A model generated the notes under the pieces. It was not told the origin of the DNA. It searched no databases and worked only from the letters and a program-made list of their open reading frames with translations. Positions 9,809 through 17,956 of a DNA stretch of 34,268 bases are shown here, piece after piece. The translations under genes and the position numbers were made by a program. Each line of letters opens with the position of its first letter. Positions within the stretch are counted from its first letter, which is position 1. Location of the stretch: the NCBI GenBank assembly GCA_003331875.1, contig QOQA01000018.1, positions 1 through 34,268 of the forward strand, written 5' to 3'. Origin of the DNA: Cryomorphaceae bacterium (GTDB lineage Bacteria; Bacteroidota; Bacteroidia; Flavobacteriales; Flavobacteriaceae).

Positions 9809-9893
9809 GGAGAGATGGCAGAGTGGTCGAATGCGGTGGTCTTGAAAACCATTGAGGGTCACACCTCCGGGGGTTCGAATCCCTCTCTCTCCG
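9809..9893 (+). tRNA. tRNA-Ser (anticodon UGA)
   Basis: Complete cloverleaf of 85 nt. The acceptor GGAGAGA pairs with TCTCTCC, with discriminator G at 9893. The anticodon loop CTTGAAA carries TGA at 9843-9845. A long variable arm (GAGGGTCACACCTC region) is the class II feature of serine tRNAs, and the T arm contains GGTTCGAAT. CCA is not encoded. It reads UCA codons and, by wobble, other UCN codons. A hairpin terminator follows directly, so it is a single-gene transcript. Confidence 0.97.
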
Positions 9894-9898
9894 CACCC

Positions 9899-9927
9899 AA
9901 CCTTATGAATTTTTCATAAGGTTTTTT
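9899..9927 (+). terminator. Intrinsic terminator after tRNA-Ser
   Basis: AACCTTATGAA (9899-9909) and TTCATAAGGTT (9913-9923) form a perfect 11-bp stem with a 3-nt TTT loop, running into TTTTTT. This is the clearest rho-independent terminator in the window and separates the tRNA from rocD. Confidence 0.85.
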
Positions 9928-9985
9928 GTTAATTACTTGACAACTAATTACTAACATAAGAAAGAGTAATTCGTTATTTTTATAC

Positions 9986-11236
9986 GTGCTCTCTACAAAA
10001 GAAAATTTCTACATTAATAAAGAAGAAAAATTTTGTTCAAACACTTACCACCCTCTTCCAGTTGTTCTGTCAAAAGGAAAGGGTGTTTATGTATGGGATG
10101 TTCATGGAAAAAAGTATTTTGACTTTCTTTCCTCATACTCTGCTGTAAACCAAGGTCATTGCAATCAGAAAATTTTAAATGCTTTTCTCAAACAGTCAAA
10201 AAAACTAACTCTTACGTCTAGAGCTTTTTACAACAATGAACTAGGAAACTCACTTGAATATATAACATCTATTTTTGGATATGATAAGATGCTTCCGATG
10301 AATTCTGGAGCTGAAGCTGTTGAAGCCGCTTTAAAAATCTGTAGAAAATGGGGTTATGAGGTAAAAAAAGTTGAAAAAAATAAAGCAAAAATTATTGTTT
10401 GTGATGGAAATTTTCATGGCAGAACTACAACAGTTATTTCATTTTCATCGTGTCAAGAAAGCAAAAAAAATTTTGGACCACTAACCCTTGGGTTTGAAAT
10501 AATTGAATATAATAATGTTGAAAAATTAGAGAAAGCTCTTAAAAAAGATAAAAATATTGTGGGGTTTTTGGTTGAGCCAATTCAGGGTGAGGGTGGTGTT
10601 GTAGTTCCTGATGATGGATATTTAAAAATCTCTAAAAAATTGTGTGAAAAATATAATGTATTATTTATAGCAGATGAAATCCAAACAGGTATCTGCAGAA
10701 CTGGAAAAATGTTGGCATGTGACCATGAAGAGATAAAACCAGATATTGTTATTCTTGGGAAAGCACTTTCAGGTGGTTTTTACCCTGTATCAGGTGTCCT
10801 CGCTAATAAGAAAATAATGGGTGTACTTAAAGTTGGGCAACATGGTTCAACATTTGGTGGAAATCCGTTAGGCTCTGTAGTAGCGAAAGAATCCATAAAG
10901 TTTGCAGTTAATAACGATTTATCAAATAATGCAACAATCATGGGAGATTTGTTTAGATCCAATTTAGAAAAACTTCGAGTTAAGCATAAATTAATAAAAA
11001 AAGTGAGGGGAAAGGGTTTATTGAACGCCATTGTACTTGATTGTGAGGAGAGTTCTGAGATACCTTGGCAATTATCAATAAAAATGCGCAATAATGGAGT
11101 TTTGGCAAAACCAACACAAGGAAATAAGATAAGATTTGCACCTCCTCTTATCATAACTAAAAAACAAATATTGAAGGCAATTCAGTTAATTGATACAAGT
11201 TTTTCAGAGCTTAAATATGAATATTCAGATAAATAG
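9986..11236 (+). CDS. rocD: Ornithine aminotransferase
   Basis: PLP enzyme moving the delta-amino group of ornithine to 2-oxoglutarate, giving glutamate semialdehyde (a proline/glutamate precursor). The 416 aa match the family length. Early YHPLPVVLSKG and FDFLSSYSAVNQGH are characteristic of ornithine aminotransferase within class III aminotransferases. NSGAEAVEAALK binds the cofactor phosphate, DEIQTGICRTGKM carries the PLP-contacting Asp, and GKALSGGFYPVSG contains the Schiff-base Lys. The start is the GTG at 9986, with no upstream in-frame ATG before a stop. The last 20 bp overlap the amidinotransferase start, so both are probably made together for arginine/ornithine breakdown. Confidence 0.93.
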   Translation: MLSTKENFYINKEEKFCSNTYHPLPVVLSKGKGVYVWDVHGKKYFDFLSSYSAVNQGHCNQKILNAFLKQSKKLTLTSRAFYNNELGNSLEYITSIFGYDKMLPMNSGAEAVEAALKICRKWGYEVKKVEKNKAKIIVCDGNFHGRTTTVISFSSCQESKKNFGPLTLGFEIIEYNNVEKLEKALKKDKNIVGFLVEPIQGEGGVVVPDDGYLKISKKLCEKYNVLFIADEIQTGICRTGKMLACDHEEIKPDIVILGKALSGGFYPVSGVLANKKIMGVLKVGQHGSTFGGNPLGSVVAKESIKFAVNNDLSNNATIMGDLFRSNLEKLRVKHKLIKKVRGKGLLNAIVLDCEESSEIPWQLSIKMRNNGVLAKPTQGNKIRFAPPLIITKKQILKAIQLIDTSFSELKYEYSDK

Positions 11237-12131
11237 TGAAACATCATCTCTCAAAGAAGTTCTAATTGGTAACTCTTATAATTTTAAATCACCATTAAAT
11301 TTTAGAGATTTATATGACCCAACTTCTTTAATAAACTATTTAAAAGGAAGGTATCCTATAAAGTTTAGGTTACAGAATCAACTTTCAAAACTTAAAAAAA
11401 CATTAATTAAAAATGGTGTCATAGTTCATGAACTTGATATTGTCAATACAAATCAGATTTTTTCTAGAGATCTTGGATTTGTAATTGATGACAAGTTTTT
11501 TTTGTCATCAATTATTCCAGATAGAGAGCATGAATTGAAAGGATTAAAATCAATATTGAAAAATATCAATAATATAGTTAGGCTTCCAAAAAGTGCGCAT
11601 ATTGAGGGAGGTGATGTTGTAGTTGATAAGAATCATGTTTTTATCGGATACTACGGTAAAAATGACTACAAAAATCAAATTACTGCAAGAACCAATAAAA
11701 AAGCAATTAGAATTATAAGAGATAAATTGAAAAATAAAGAAATTTTTCCAATTGAATTAATAAAATCCTCCACAAAACCTACCATTAACGCTCTTCATCT
11801 TGATTGCTGTTTTCAGCCAGTTTCCAAAAACAAAGCTGTAATATGTAAAGAAGCTTTTGCCAATAAAATTGAACTTAATTTTTTAATCTCATATTTTGGA
11901 GAACAAAATATTTTTGAGGTAACACTTAAAGAAATGTCAAGGCTTTACTGTAATTTCTTTTCAATAAATGAAAATACCGTTATAACTGACAAAAGATTTA
12001 CAAGATTAATTAGATGGTTTGATGAAATTGGAATGAAAGTTGAAAAGATTGACTTCTCAGAAATATCTAAACTTGGTGGTCTATTCAGGTGTTGTACATT
12101 ACCCCTCAAAAGAGAAAAAAATAAAAAATAA
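11217..12131 (+). CDS. Amidinotransferase / dimethylargininase-family hydrolase
   Basis: The true start is probably the ATG at 11217 (MNIQINSETSSLKEVLIG), nested in the end of rocD, not the TTG at 11190. The 304-aa protein has the guanidine-modifying pentein catalytic set: Asp in SRDLGFV (D85), EGGD at 130-133, His194 in ALHLD, and a C-terminal Cys (C292, possibly C293) in RCCTLPL. Such enzymes attack the guanidinium carbon of arginine or methylarginines. Coupled to ornithine aminotransferase, a role in converting arginine to citrulline/ornithine is plausible. Arginine deiminase, dimethylargininase and true amidinotransfer are not distinguishable here. Confidence 0.8.
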   Translation: MNIQINSETSSLKEVLIGNSYNFKSPLNFRDLYDPTSLINYLKGRYPIKFRLQNQLSKLKKTLIKNGVIVHELDIVNTNQIFSRDLGFVIDDKFFLSSIIPDREHELKGLKSILKNINNIVRLPKSAHIEGGDVVVDKNHVFIGYYGKNDYKNQITARTNKKAIRIIRDKLKNKEIFPIELIKSSTKPTINALHLDCCFQPVSKNKAVICKEAFANKIELNFLISYFGEQNIFEVTLKEMSRLYCNFFSINENTVITDKRFTRLIRWFDEIGMKVEKIDFSEISKLGGLFRCCTLPLKREKNKK

Positions 12132-12164
12132 AAGTTTGGCTTGTTTATTGATGTTACTTTTTTT

Positions 12165-12818
12165 GTGAAATATGTATTTTTATTCTTATCTTTTTTTGTT
12201 TATTCACAGCAACTTACATTACAAGACACAGGTGTTAATTTAGAATTTATAAAAAGAGAGTTATCTGCCCCATACCAGTCAAATACTGTAATTATCACAG
12301 GTAATAAATATTATTTTAAAAAATCCATTAATGCAACCTTAAAGTTATCAAATAACGAATCACCTGTTAATGTTGTTACTAATTATAATTTACTAGAACA
12401 GACCTTTGATGTTTTTGATGGAAGTGAGACTCTAAAGTTATTACCTAATAAAATTAAAAAGGTTATATTTCCAGATAAAGAGTTTGTTTCAATAGATAAT
12501 AAATTTTATGAAGCAATTGAGGTTAATGACAATTTTTCACTGCTTGCTGATACATACTTAGAGATATATTTTCCCGAGTATACGCCTGGGATTCAAGATA
12601 AACCTGATCCAAAATACAGGAAAAAGAACTCCGTCCTGTTGTACTACAAAGACAGGTTCAATTATGTAGAAAGAAGAAAAAGTTTTTTGATATCTATGTT
12701 CAATAAAAATATGGCAAAAGAAATCAATACTTTCATGAAAAAAAACAAGATTTCCCCACGTGATAATGATGAACTAAAATCTTTGTTTGTTGAATTTCAC
12801 TCTTCGCTAAACAGATAG
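12165..12818 (+). CDS. Exported protein of unknown function
   Basis: I do not recognise a family. Starting at the GTG at 12165 gives MKYVFLFLSFFVYSQQ, a compact signal peptide; the longer ORF-track version from a TTG lacks a sensible N-terminus. The mature ~200 residues are hydrophilic and beta-rich in the first half (TVIITGNKYYFKKSIN, then VNVVTNYNLLEQTFDVFDG) and end in a helical, Lys/Arg-rich segment. There are no cysteines and no lipobox, so it is probably periplasmic. It follows the amidinotransferase by 33 bp and may be co-transcribed, though nothing suggests a shared pathway. The stop region overlaps the convergent eda gene by 12 bp. Confidence 0.7.
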   Translation: MKYVFLFLSFFVYSQQLTLQDTGVNLEFIKRELSAPYQSNTVIITGNKYYFKKSINATLKLSNNESPVNVVTNYNLLEQTFDVFDGSETLKLLPNKIKKVIFPDKEFVSIDNKFYEAIEVNDNFSLLADTYLEIYFPEYTPGIQDKPDPKYRKKNSVLLYYKDRFNYVERRKSFLISMFNKNMAKEINTFMKKNKISPRDNDELKSLFVEFHSSLNR

Positions 12819-13421
12819 GTCTAAAAATAATTTAGCTCTTCGAGATACCTCTTTCCAGTCATTATTTTCAATCAATTTATTTTCAGCAATCCAAGACCCT
12901 CCAATTCCAATAATATCATCAGATTTCGCATATTTTGCAAAGTTATTCTGGGTAATACCACCAAGAACAACGTATTTTAAATTCAAGTGTTTAAATGGAC
13001 TATTTATTCTGTTTAAATAATCTACTCCACCTAAGTTTTCGGCAGGGAAAAACTTGAGTTTATTAATTCCATATTTGATAACAGTTGAAATATCTGTAGG
13101 TGTTGAGATTCCTGGAATAAAATTAAAATCCAAATCTGTGGATTTTTTAATAATTTGAGTATCAGTTGATGGTGATAGTCCAAAGTTTGCCCCCACATCT
13201 TGTGCAAAAATAAGATCCTCAACAGATAAAATTGTACCTATTCCTATATTCAAAGGAATTTGTGAATTAACTATTTTTTCAATAGATTTTTTTGAGGCAA
13301 AAGTTCTCAAAGCAATTTCTATATTTCTAATTCCAGAATCATATAAGCATTTGGCTAAATCAATTGCTTTTTTTTGATCGTGAATTACTAAAACTGGTAG
13401 TATCTTATTATCAATAAACAT
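12807..13421 (-). CDS. eda: 2-keto-3-deoxy-6-phosphogluconate/galactonate aldolase
   Basis: Class I aldolase splitting 2-keto-3-deoxy-6-phospho-aldonate into pyruvate and glyceraldehyde 3-phosphate. The 204 aa carry Glu35 in RNIEIALRT, GIGTILS, the Schiff-base Lys123 in KFFPAENLGG and the phosphate-binding GGITQNN / GIGGSW region. It is the last gene of the leftward seven-gene run and overlaps the kinase gene by 11 bp, matching consecutive reactions. KDPG and KDPGal cannot be separated by sequence; the context (cycloisomerase and aldehyde dehydrogenase) makes the galacto-configured substrate attractive. Confidence 0.92.
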   Translation of the reverse strand: MFIDNKILPVLVIHDQKKAIDLAKCLYDSGIRNIEIALRTFASKKSIEKIVNSQIPLNIGIGTILSVEDLIFAQDVGANFGLSPSTDTQIIKKSTDLDFNFIPGISTPTDISTVIKYGINKLKFFPAENLGGVDYLNRINSPFKHLNLKYVVLGGITQNNFAKYAKSDDIIGIGGSWIAENKLIENNDWKEVSRRAKLFLDLSV

Positions 13422-14379
13422 TGTTATTTCTGAAGTTCTTTATTTCTAAGTCAGTAAATTTATTAATATCTCCTTTAAATGTATGTGCAATAGCAAATGA
13501 AGATGCAGCAAATGATATAATTTTTTCAATATCCCACCCAGAGATGACACCATGCATGGTAGCTCCAAGAAAAGAATCACCAGCTCCTACTCTGTCAATT
13601 TGATTGACTTCATATATTTCACTTCTATAATTATGAGATTCATAGCTTATGAGTGAAGCTAAATTATTTTCTTTACGTATTGTCATAGCAATCAGAGGGA
13701 TTTTGTAAATTTTTAAAATTTCACTTACAGTTTTCTCTGTTTCATCAAAAATAGTATCACTATTAGAATTAATGTCTAATTTTAAAATTTCTCTTATTGT
13801 ATTTGTGTTAGTAAATAAAAAATCAATGCTATTTAGTATTTTTTGAGTAAATACTCTACATTCACTCATAGACCATAAATTTTTTCTAAAATTTATATCA
13901 TAAATAATTTTAATATTATTACTTTTTGCGAGTTTTATCATGTTCAATATATTATCCTGACATTCGGATGATAAAGCTGGTGTAACACCCGAAATCAAAA
14001 GGTATTTTGTTTCTTCAAAAAAACTCAAAAGATGGTCTTTTGAAATTGTGTAAAGTGAAAAACTACTATTTGCCCGGTCATATGAAATTTTAGTGGGTTT
14101 GTTATTTTTGCCTGGTATTGTGTAATAAACACCCAATCTATTTTTATCAAAATTAAGGCAACAATCTATATTGAATGATTTTAGAAATGACTCTACATTT
14201 TTGCCCATAAAGTTATCTGGAAAAGACGATAAAAATTTACAATTATGTCCTCTTTGTCCTAAAAATGCAAGAGCATTAGCCTCACACCCACCATATCCAA
14301 TTGAATATGTATTTTTTAAGGATTCACTATCGGACGAAATTCTTAACATTATTTCGCCATAAGCAAGAATTTTATCCAT
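13411..14379 (-). CDS. kdgK: 2-keto-3-deoxy-aldonate (KDG) kinase, PfkB family
   Basis: Ribokinase-fold sugar kinase of 322 aa phosphorylating the C6 hydroxyl of 2-keto-3-deoxy-gluconate or -galactonate. Family marks: GEIMLRISS at the start, YGGCEANALAFLGQRG, the KDG-kinase-type LGVYYT and YDRANSSF segments, INFRKNLW, and the C-terminal DRVGAGDSF with catalytic Asp268. The gene shares one base with the transporter upstream and overlaps eda downstream, so kinase and aldolase are translated from one message. Specificity for the gluco or galacto epimer is open. Confidence 0.9.
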   Translation of the reverse strand: MDKILAYGEIMLRISSDSESLKNTYSIGYGGCEANALAFLGQRGHNCKFLSSFPDNFMGKNVESFLKSFNIDCCLNFDKNRLGVYYTIPGKNNKPTKISYDRANSSFSLYTISKDHLLSFFEETKYLLISGVTPALSSECQDNILNMIKLAKSNNIKIIYDINFRKNLWSMSECRVFTQKILNSIDFLFTNTNTIREILKLDINSNSDTIFDETEKTVSEILKIYKIPLIAMTIRKENNLASLISYESHNYRSEIYEVNQIDRVGAGDSFLGATMHGVISGWDIEKIISFAASSFAIAHTFKGDINKFTDLEIKNFRNNNVY

Positions 14380-15380
14380 TATACTAAATTTCCTAGTCCA
14401 AGAACTATAGCAGATATTATCAAAACAACAAGCCCAGCAAGAAGCTTATTGAATGGTCCTTTAGCATTTTTCCATTCTCCAGCCCTGTATGCCCAAAAAT
14501 TACTAATTATTAAAGATAAACCTAGAAGAATTGGCCAGCCAATAACTGGTCCGATTTCACCTAACAGAGCTGCTCCTTGTCCATAAACACCAAGTGCCGC
14601 AAACCAACAAAAACCTGCTATAATTGCCCACTTATATGCATTTAATGATTTCTCTATACTGAAAGTCTTCCATGAATTATTTCTAATGAGCAAAAAGACA
14701 GAGTATCCAAAGTTCATCAAAAAAGCTCCCCAGAGTACCACAACCCAAGCTGCCAAGCTAGAATTTCTTGGAATTACCCCGAATTCAATTGCTGTTTGTG
14801 CAACTGGTGCAGCATTTGCAAATCCTACATTAAGTAAGGATGATAACAAACCACATGTAACAGCAATTAAAATTCCTTTGGTAATATTTTTAGACTTATT
14901 TGAGGTTTCAATTAATTTATCTCTGTCTATTCCTGCCTTTGCGGTTATAGCTACTCCAATTAGTGAAATGAATAAACCAGCTATTATGTAAGGAAATGAT
15001 GGTTGAGATGTCGCATTTTCAATTTGAAATAATGGAATAAGACTACCGGCTGATCCAGCGAGCCCCATAACAATACCCATAGTTAATGATAAACCTATAT
15101 ATGGAACACTAACACCAAACATAATACCCCCAACTCCCCAAGCAAAACCTAAAGCCATCGCCCAGAAAATTGCGTCACGAGGAGAACTCGATATTATCTC
15201 AAGTAGATCAGGAATTGCAATGTATGCCCATATCATAGGAAATAATATCATTGCAACTAAAACATGAATGACCCACCATGATTCCCATGACATTGGATTC
15301 ATGTATTTCATTCCTAAACCAAAAGTTCCCTGAAAGAAACTGGCAAAAATTAAAAGTAAAAAAGGTAAAAATAATTCCAT
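14379..15380 (-). CDS. RhaT-family sugar:proton symporter
   Basis: Polytopic inner-membrane protein of 333 aa with about ten hydrophobic helices. It resembles the L-rhamnose:H+ symporter RhaT, with the family-like GMKYMNPMSWESWW early, GLSLTMGIVMGLAG, and a cytoplasmic loop (AKAGIDRDKLIETSNKSKN) in the middle. No rhamnose isomerase or kinase is nearby; the gene sits between an aldehyde dehydrogenase and KDG kinase. The natural inference is that it imports the monosaccharide these enzymes consume, which in this context may be an anhydrosugar or deoxy/uronic sugar rather than rhamnose. Confidence 0.8.
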   Translation of the reverse strand: MELFLPFLLLIFASFFQGTFGLGMKYMNPMSWESWWVIHVLVAMILFPMIWAYIAIPDLLEIISSSPRDAIFWAMALGFAWGVGGIMFGVSVPYIGLSLTMGIVMGLAGSAGSLIPLFQIENATSQPSFPYIIAGLFISLIGVAITAKAGIDRDKLIETSNKSKNITKGILIAVTCGLLSSLLNVGFANAAPVAQTAIEFGVIPRNSSLAAWVVVLWGAFLMNFGYSVFLLIRNNSWKTFSIEKSLNAYKWAIIAGFCWFAALGVYGQGAALLGEIGPVIGWPILLGLSLIISNFWAYRAGEWKNAKGPFNKLLAGLVVLIISAIVLGLGNLV

Positions 15381-15382
15381 AA

Positions 15383-16825
15383 TTATTGTTTTGTTATAGT
15401 TATACGTTTTTTAATTAAGTAATCATCAAGTGCAAGCTCAGAGCAATCATGACCAACTCCACTTTCCTTAATTCCACCATGTGGAAGATAAATATCATAC
15501 TTAATACCATTTATTTGAACTTCTCCAAAATCAAGCTCATTAATAAAGCGATTTATTCTTTCTTTATTTTTTGTAAATAAGTAGGATGCTAAACCATATT
15601 TAGTATTGTTCGCAGATTTAATAACATCATCTTCTGTTTTAAAAGAAATTAGTGAAGCAACAGGACCAAAAATCTCTTCATGGAAAATATTCATTTTTTC
15701 AGTTACGCCGCTAATTACCGTAGGTTGTATCCAATTCCCAACATTCAATTTATCTAGCGATTTTCCACCATACTGAAGTTTTGCACCATCATCAATTGTC
15801 TCTTTAATTAATCCCAAAACTCTTTCTTTTGATTTGTTTGTGATCATTGGACCAATTTCATAATCCAGTTGTTTATTGAAACCTGTTTTCAATTGCTTTG
15901 CTTTAGAAATCATTTTATCCATAAACTCGTCGAAAATTTTCTCTTGAATAAAAAAACGATTAGCTGCAACGCATATTTGACCACAATTTCCAAATTTTAT
16001 AGCCGCACCAATATTTGATGCTAGTTCAATATCTGCATCATCAAAAACAATAAATGGTGCATTTCCACCGAGTTCCATGCTGTATTTTTTTATAGATGTT
16101 GATGAATCAGAGATAACTCTTTTGGCAGTTTCAGTTGACCCAATCATTGTAATTAATTTTGGTAAAGTACTCTTTGATAAAGTTGTAGCAACCTCACTTG
16201 GTTCTCCACATAAAATATTCACAACCCCTCTTGGAAAATTAATTTCATGAAGAATTTCACCAATAATATATAACGATACTGGAGATAACTCTGAGGGCTT
16301 TAAAATAATACTACATCCAGATGCAAGAGCTGGACCTAGCTTAAATCCAGCATTAAGCAATGGAAAATTCCAAGCCAAATATGCAACTACAACCCCAATT
16401 GGCTTTGAAACTAAATGATGGCTGTGAGTTCCATCAGGATCAATAATTTCTTTATCCTTTTGATAATCTTCTATAATATCTGAGTAGTATTTTAAACTGT
16501 TAGTGATTGATTCTACATCCTCCGCAGTTGCGTTGTATGGTTTTCCCATTTCATAGGAAATTGATTTTCTTAAAATCTCTTCTTTTTCTAAAATTTTATC
16601 TCTCAATATGAGCATCCACTCTTTTCTTTTCTTAACGGGTGTTTTTGACCAAGTATCAAATCCTTGCTCTGCTGATTTCAAAGCTCGTTCAGAATCCAAA
16701 CTATTTGCCCATGAAAGTGTAGCAATCCTCTCATCATTTAAAGGACTGTAAATTTCTTTTGTTACATTATTTACAGAGGAAACTAGTTCTCCCTCAATAT
16801 ACATTTTAAGTTGTCCAAAATTCAT
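15383..16825 (-). CDS. NAD(P)-dependent aldehyde dehydrogenase (candidate 3,6-anhydrogalactose dehydrogenase)
   Basis: ALDH superfamily, 480 aa, most like the succinate-semialdehyde/lactaldehyde dehydrogenase branch. Visible: PLLNAGFKLGPALASGCSIILKP around the cofactor site, general base Glu251 in MELGGNAPF, catalytic Cys285 in NCGQICVAANR, and EIFGPVASL. The position between a mandelate-racemase-type enzyme and a transporter, with KDG kinase and KDPG aldolase in the same run, suggests it oxidises a sugar aldehyde to the aldonate. ALDH enzymes do this for 3,6-anhydrogalactose, whose anhydro bridge keeps the aldehyde free. Lactaldehyde or 2-oxoglutarate semialdehyde are alternatives. Confidence 0.88.
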   Translation of the reverse strand: MNFGQLKMYIEGELVSSVNNVTKEIYSPLNDERIATLSWANSLDSERALKSAEQGFDTWSKTPVKKRKEWMLILRDKILEKEEILRKSISYEMGKPYNATAEDVESITNSLKYYSDIIEDYQKDKEIIDPDGTHSHHLVSKPIGVVVAYLAWNFPLLNAGFKLGPALASGCSIILKPSELSPVSLYIIGEILHEINFPRGVVNILCGEPSEVATTLSKSTLPKLITMIGSTETAKRVISDSSTSIKKYSMELGGNAPFIVFDDADIELASNIGAAIKFGNCGQICVAANRFFIQEKIFDEFMDKMISKAKQLKTGFNKQLDYEIGPMITNKSKERVLGLIKETIDDGAKLQYGGKSLDKLNVGNWIQPTVISGVTEKMNIFHEEIFGPVASLISFKTEDDVIKSANNTKYGLASYLFTKNKERINRFINELDFGEVQINGIKYDIYLPHGGIKESGVGHDCSELALDDYLIKKRITITKQ

Positions 16826-16827
16826 CT

Positions 16828-17955
16828 TTAAATTTTAATTTCATTTAAATAATTCTCATCAACATCAATCCCTAAACCAGGAAGTGTATTAGTCTTTATA
16901 TATCCATCTTTCATCAAGATATTATTTTTTATAATATTTTCTCGAATTTTATTTTCAGTTCTATCGTATTCAATGTATGCATCATCTTGATAGAGTCTTC
17001 CTGGTATGGGTTCAAGATTTGATATGAAATTAATTGCTGCAAAAAATGCAATTCCTGAACCCCATGTGTGAGGAATTACTTTCACACCTTTTGTAGATGA
17101 AAGTGACGTTATACGTTTTGCTTCAGTCAAACCACCACAGGAACAAATATCCATTTGCAAAAAATCAATACATTTTTTATCCAAAAGCTTCTGAAAACCA
17201 TATCTCAAATATTCACATTCTCCAGCTGCAACTGGTATTTGGGACTTCGCCTTGAAATCTGAATATTGATCATAGAATTCAGGTGACAGTGGCTCTTCAA
17301 ACCATTTGATTTCCATGTTTTCCAATCGTTTTGAAAGTTTTAAAGCCTCATCATATGAATATGCGTGATTGGCATCAATCATAAGCTCAATATCAAAACC
17401 AATTGCATTTCTGACTGCTTTTACATTTTTTTCATCATCATCTATATTTAATCCAACTTTCATTTTGATTGACTTGAAACCATCATTTACATATCCAATA
17501 GCTTCATCACATAAATTTTGGATGAGGGTTTTAGAATCTGAAAAATAAAGACCAGTTGCATAGGGTCTTATTTTTTCTCTGTAAGAACCACCTAAAAGGG
17601 TAGAAACAGGTAATTTATGGTACTTTCCTTTAATATCCCATATTGCAACATCAATTGCACTAATTGAAGAGAGAAAAACCCCTGATCTACCATAATCATG
17701 AACTCTTCGAAATAGCGTCGACCAAATCACATCAGATTCCAATGGATTCATTCCAATTATATTCTGCTTTATATAATCAATGCATTCTTTAACAACTGGT
17801 GCAGGTCCATATGCTTCTCCCCATCCAATTAATCCATTGTCACAAATAATTTTAACAATACAAATTTTTCGATTACTATATTCCCATTGCGAAAAGAAAA
17901 ACTCTTTTTCAAGCTCCTCAGTTAAAACATATGGAATTATCTCAGATATTTTCAT
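16828..17955 (-). CDS. Enolase-superfamily (mandelate racemase subgroup) dehydratase/cycloisomerase
   Basis: A TIM-barrel sugar-acid enzyme of 375 aa that abstracts a proton alpha to a carboxylate. Catalytic KMK at 164-166, metal ligands Asp194 (MIDANHAY), Glu220 (WFEEP) and Glu246 (AGECEY), and the Asp269 / His296 dyad (LQMD, IPHTWGSG) place it in the mandelate racemase subgroup. The early GWGEAYGPAPV also fits. Such enzymes include aldonate/aldarate dehydratases, galactarolactone cycloisomerase and 3,6-anhydrogalactonate cycloisomerase. Next to an ALDH, KDG kinase and KDPG aldolase, it should make a 2-keto-3-deoxy-aldonate; the precise substrate is inferred, not seen. Confidence 0.88.
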   Translation of the reverse strand: MKISEIIPYVLTEELEKEFFFSQWEYSNRKICIVKIICDNGLIGWGEAYGPAPVVKECIDYIKQNIIGMNPLESDVIWSTLFRRVHDYGRSGVFLSSISAIDVAIWDIKGKYHKLPVSTLLGGSYREKIRPYATGLYFSDSKTLIQNLCDEAIGYVNDGFKSIKMKVGLNIDDDEKNVKAVRNAIGFDIELMIDANHAYSYDEALKLSKRLENMEIKWFEEPLSPEFYDQYSDFKAKSQIPVAAGECEYLRYGFQKLLDKKCIDFLQMDICSCGGLTEAKRITSLSSTKGVKVIPHTWGSGIAFFAAINFISNLEPIPGRLYQDDAYIEYDRTENKIRENIIKNNILMKDGYIKTNTLPGLGIDVDENYLNEIKI

Positions 17956-17956
17956 T

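Noticed and set aside
9809-9893. tRNA-Ser as an attachment site of an integrated element
   Set aside because: No integrase, no repeated tRNA 3' end and no mobile genes follow; the next genes are metabolic.
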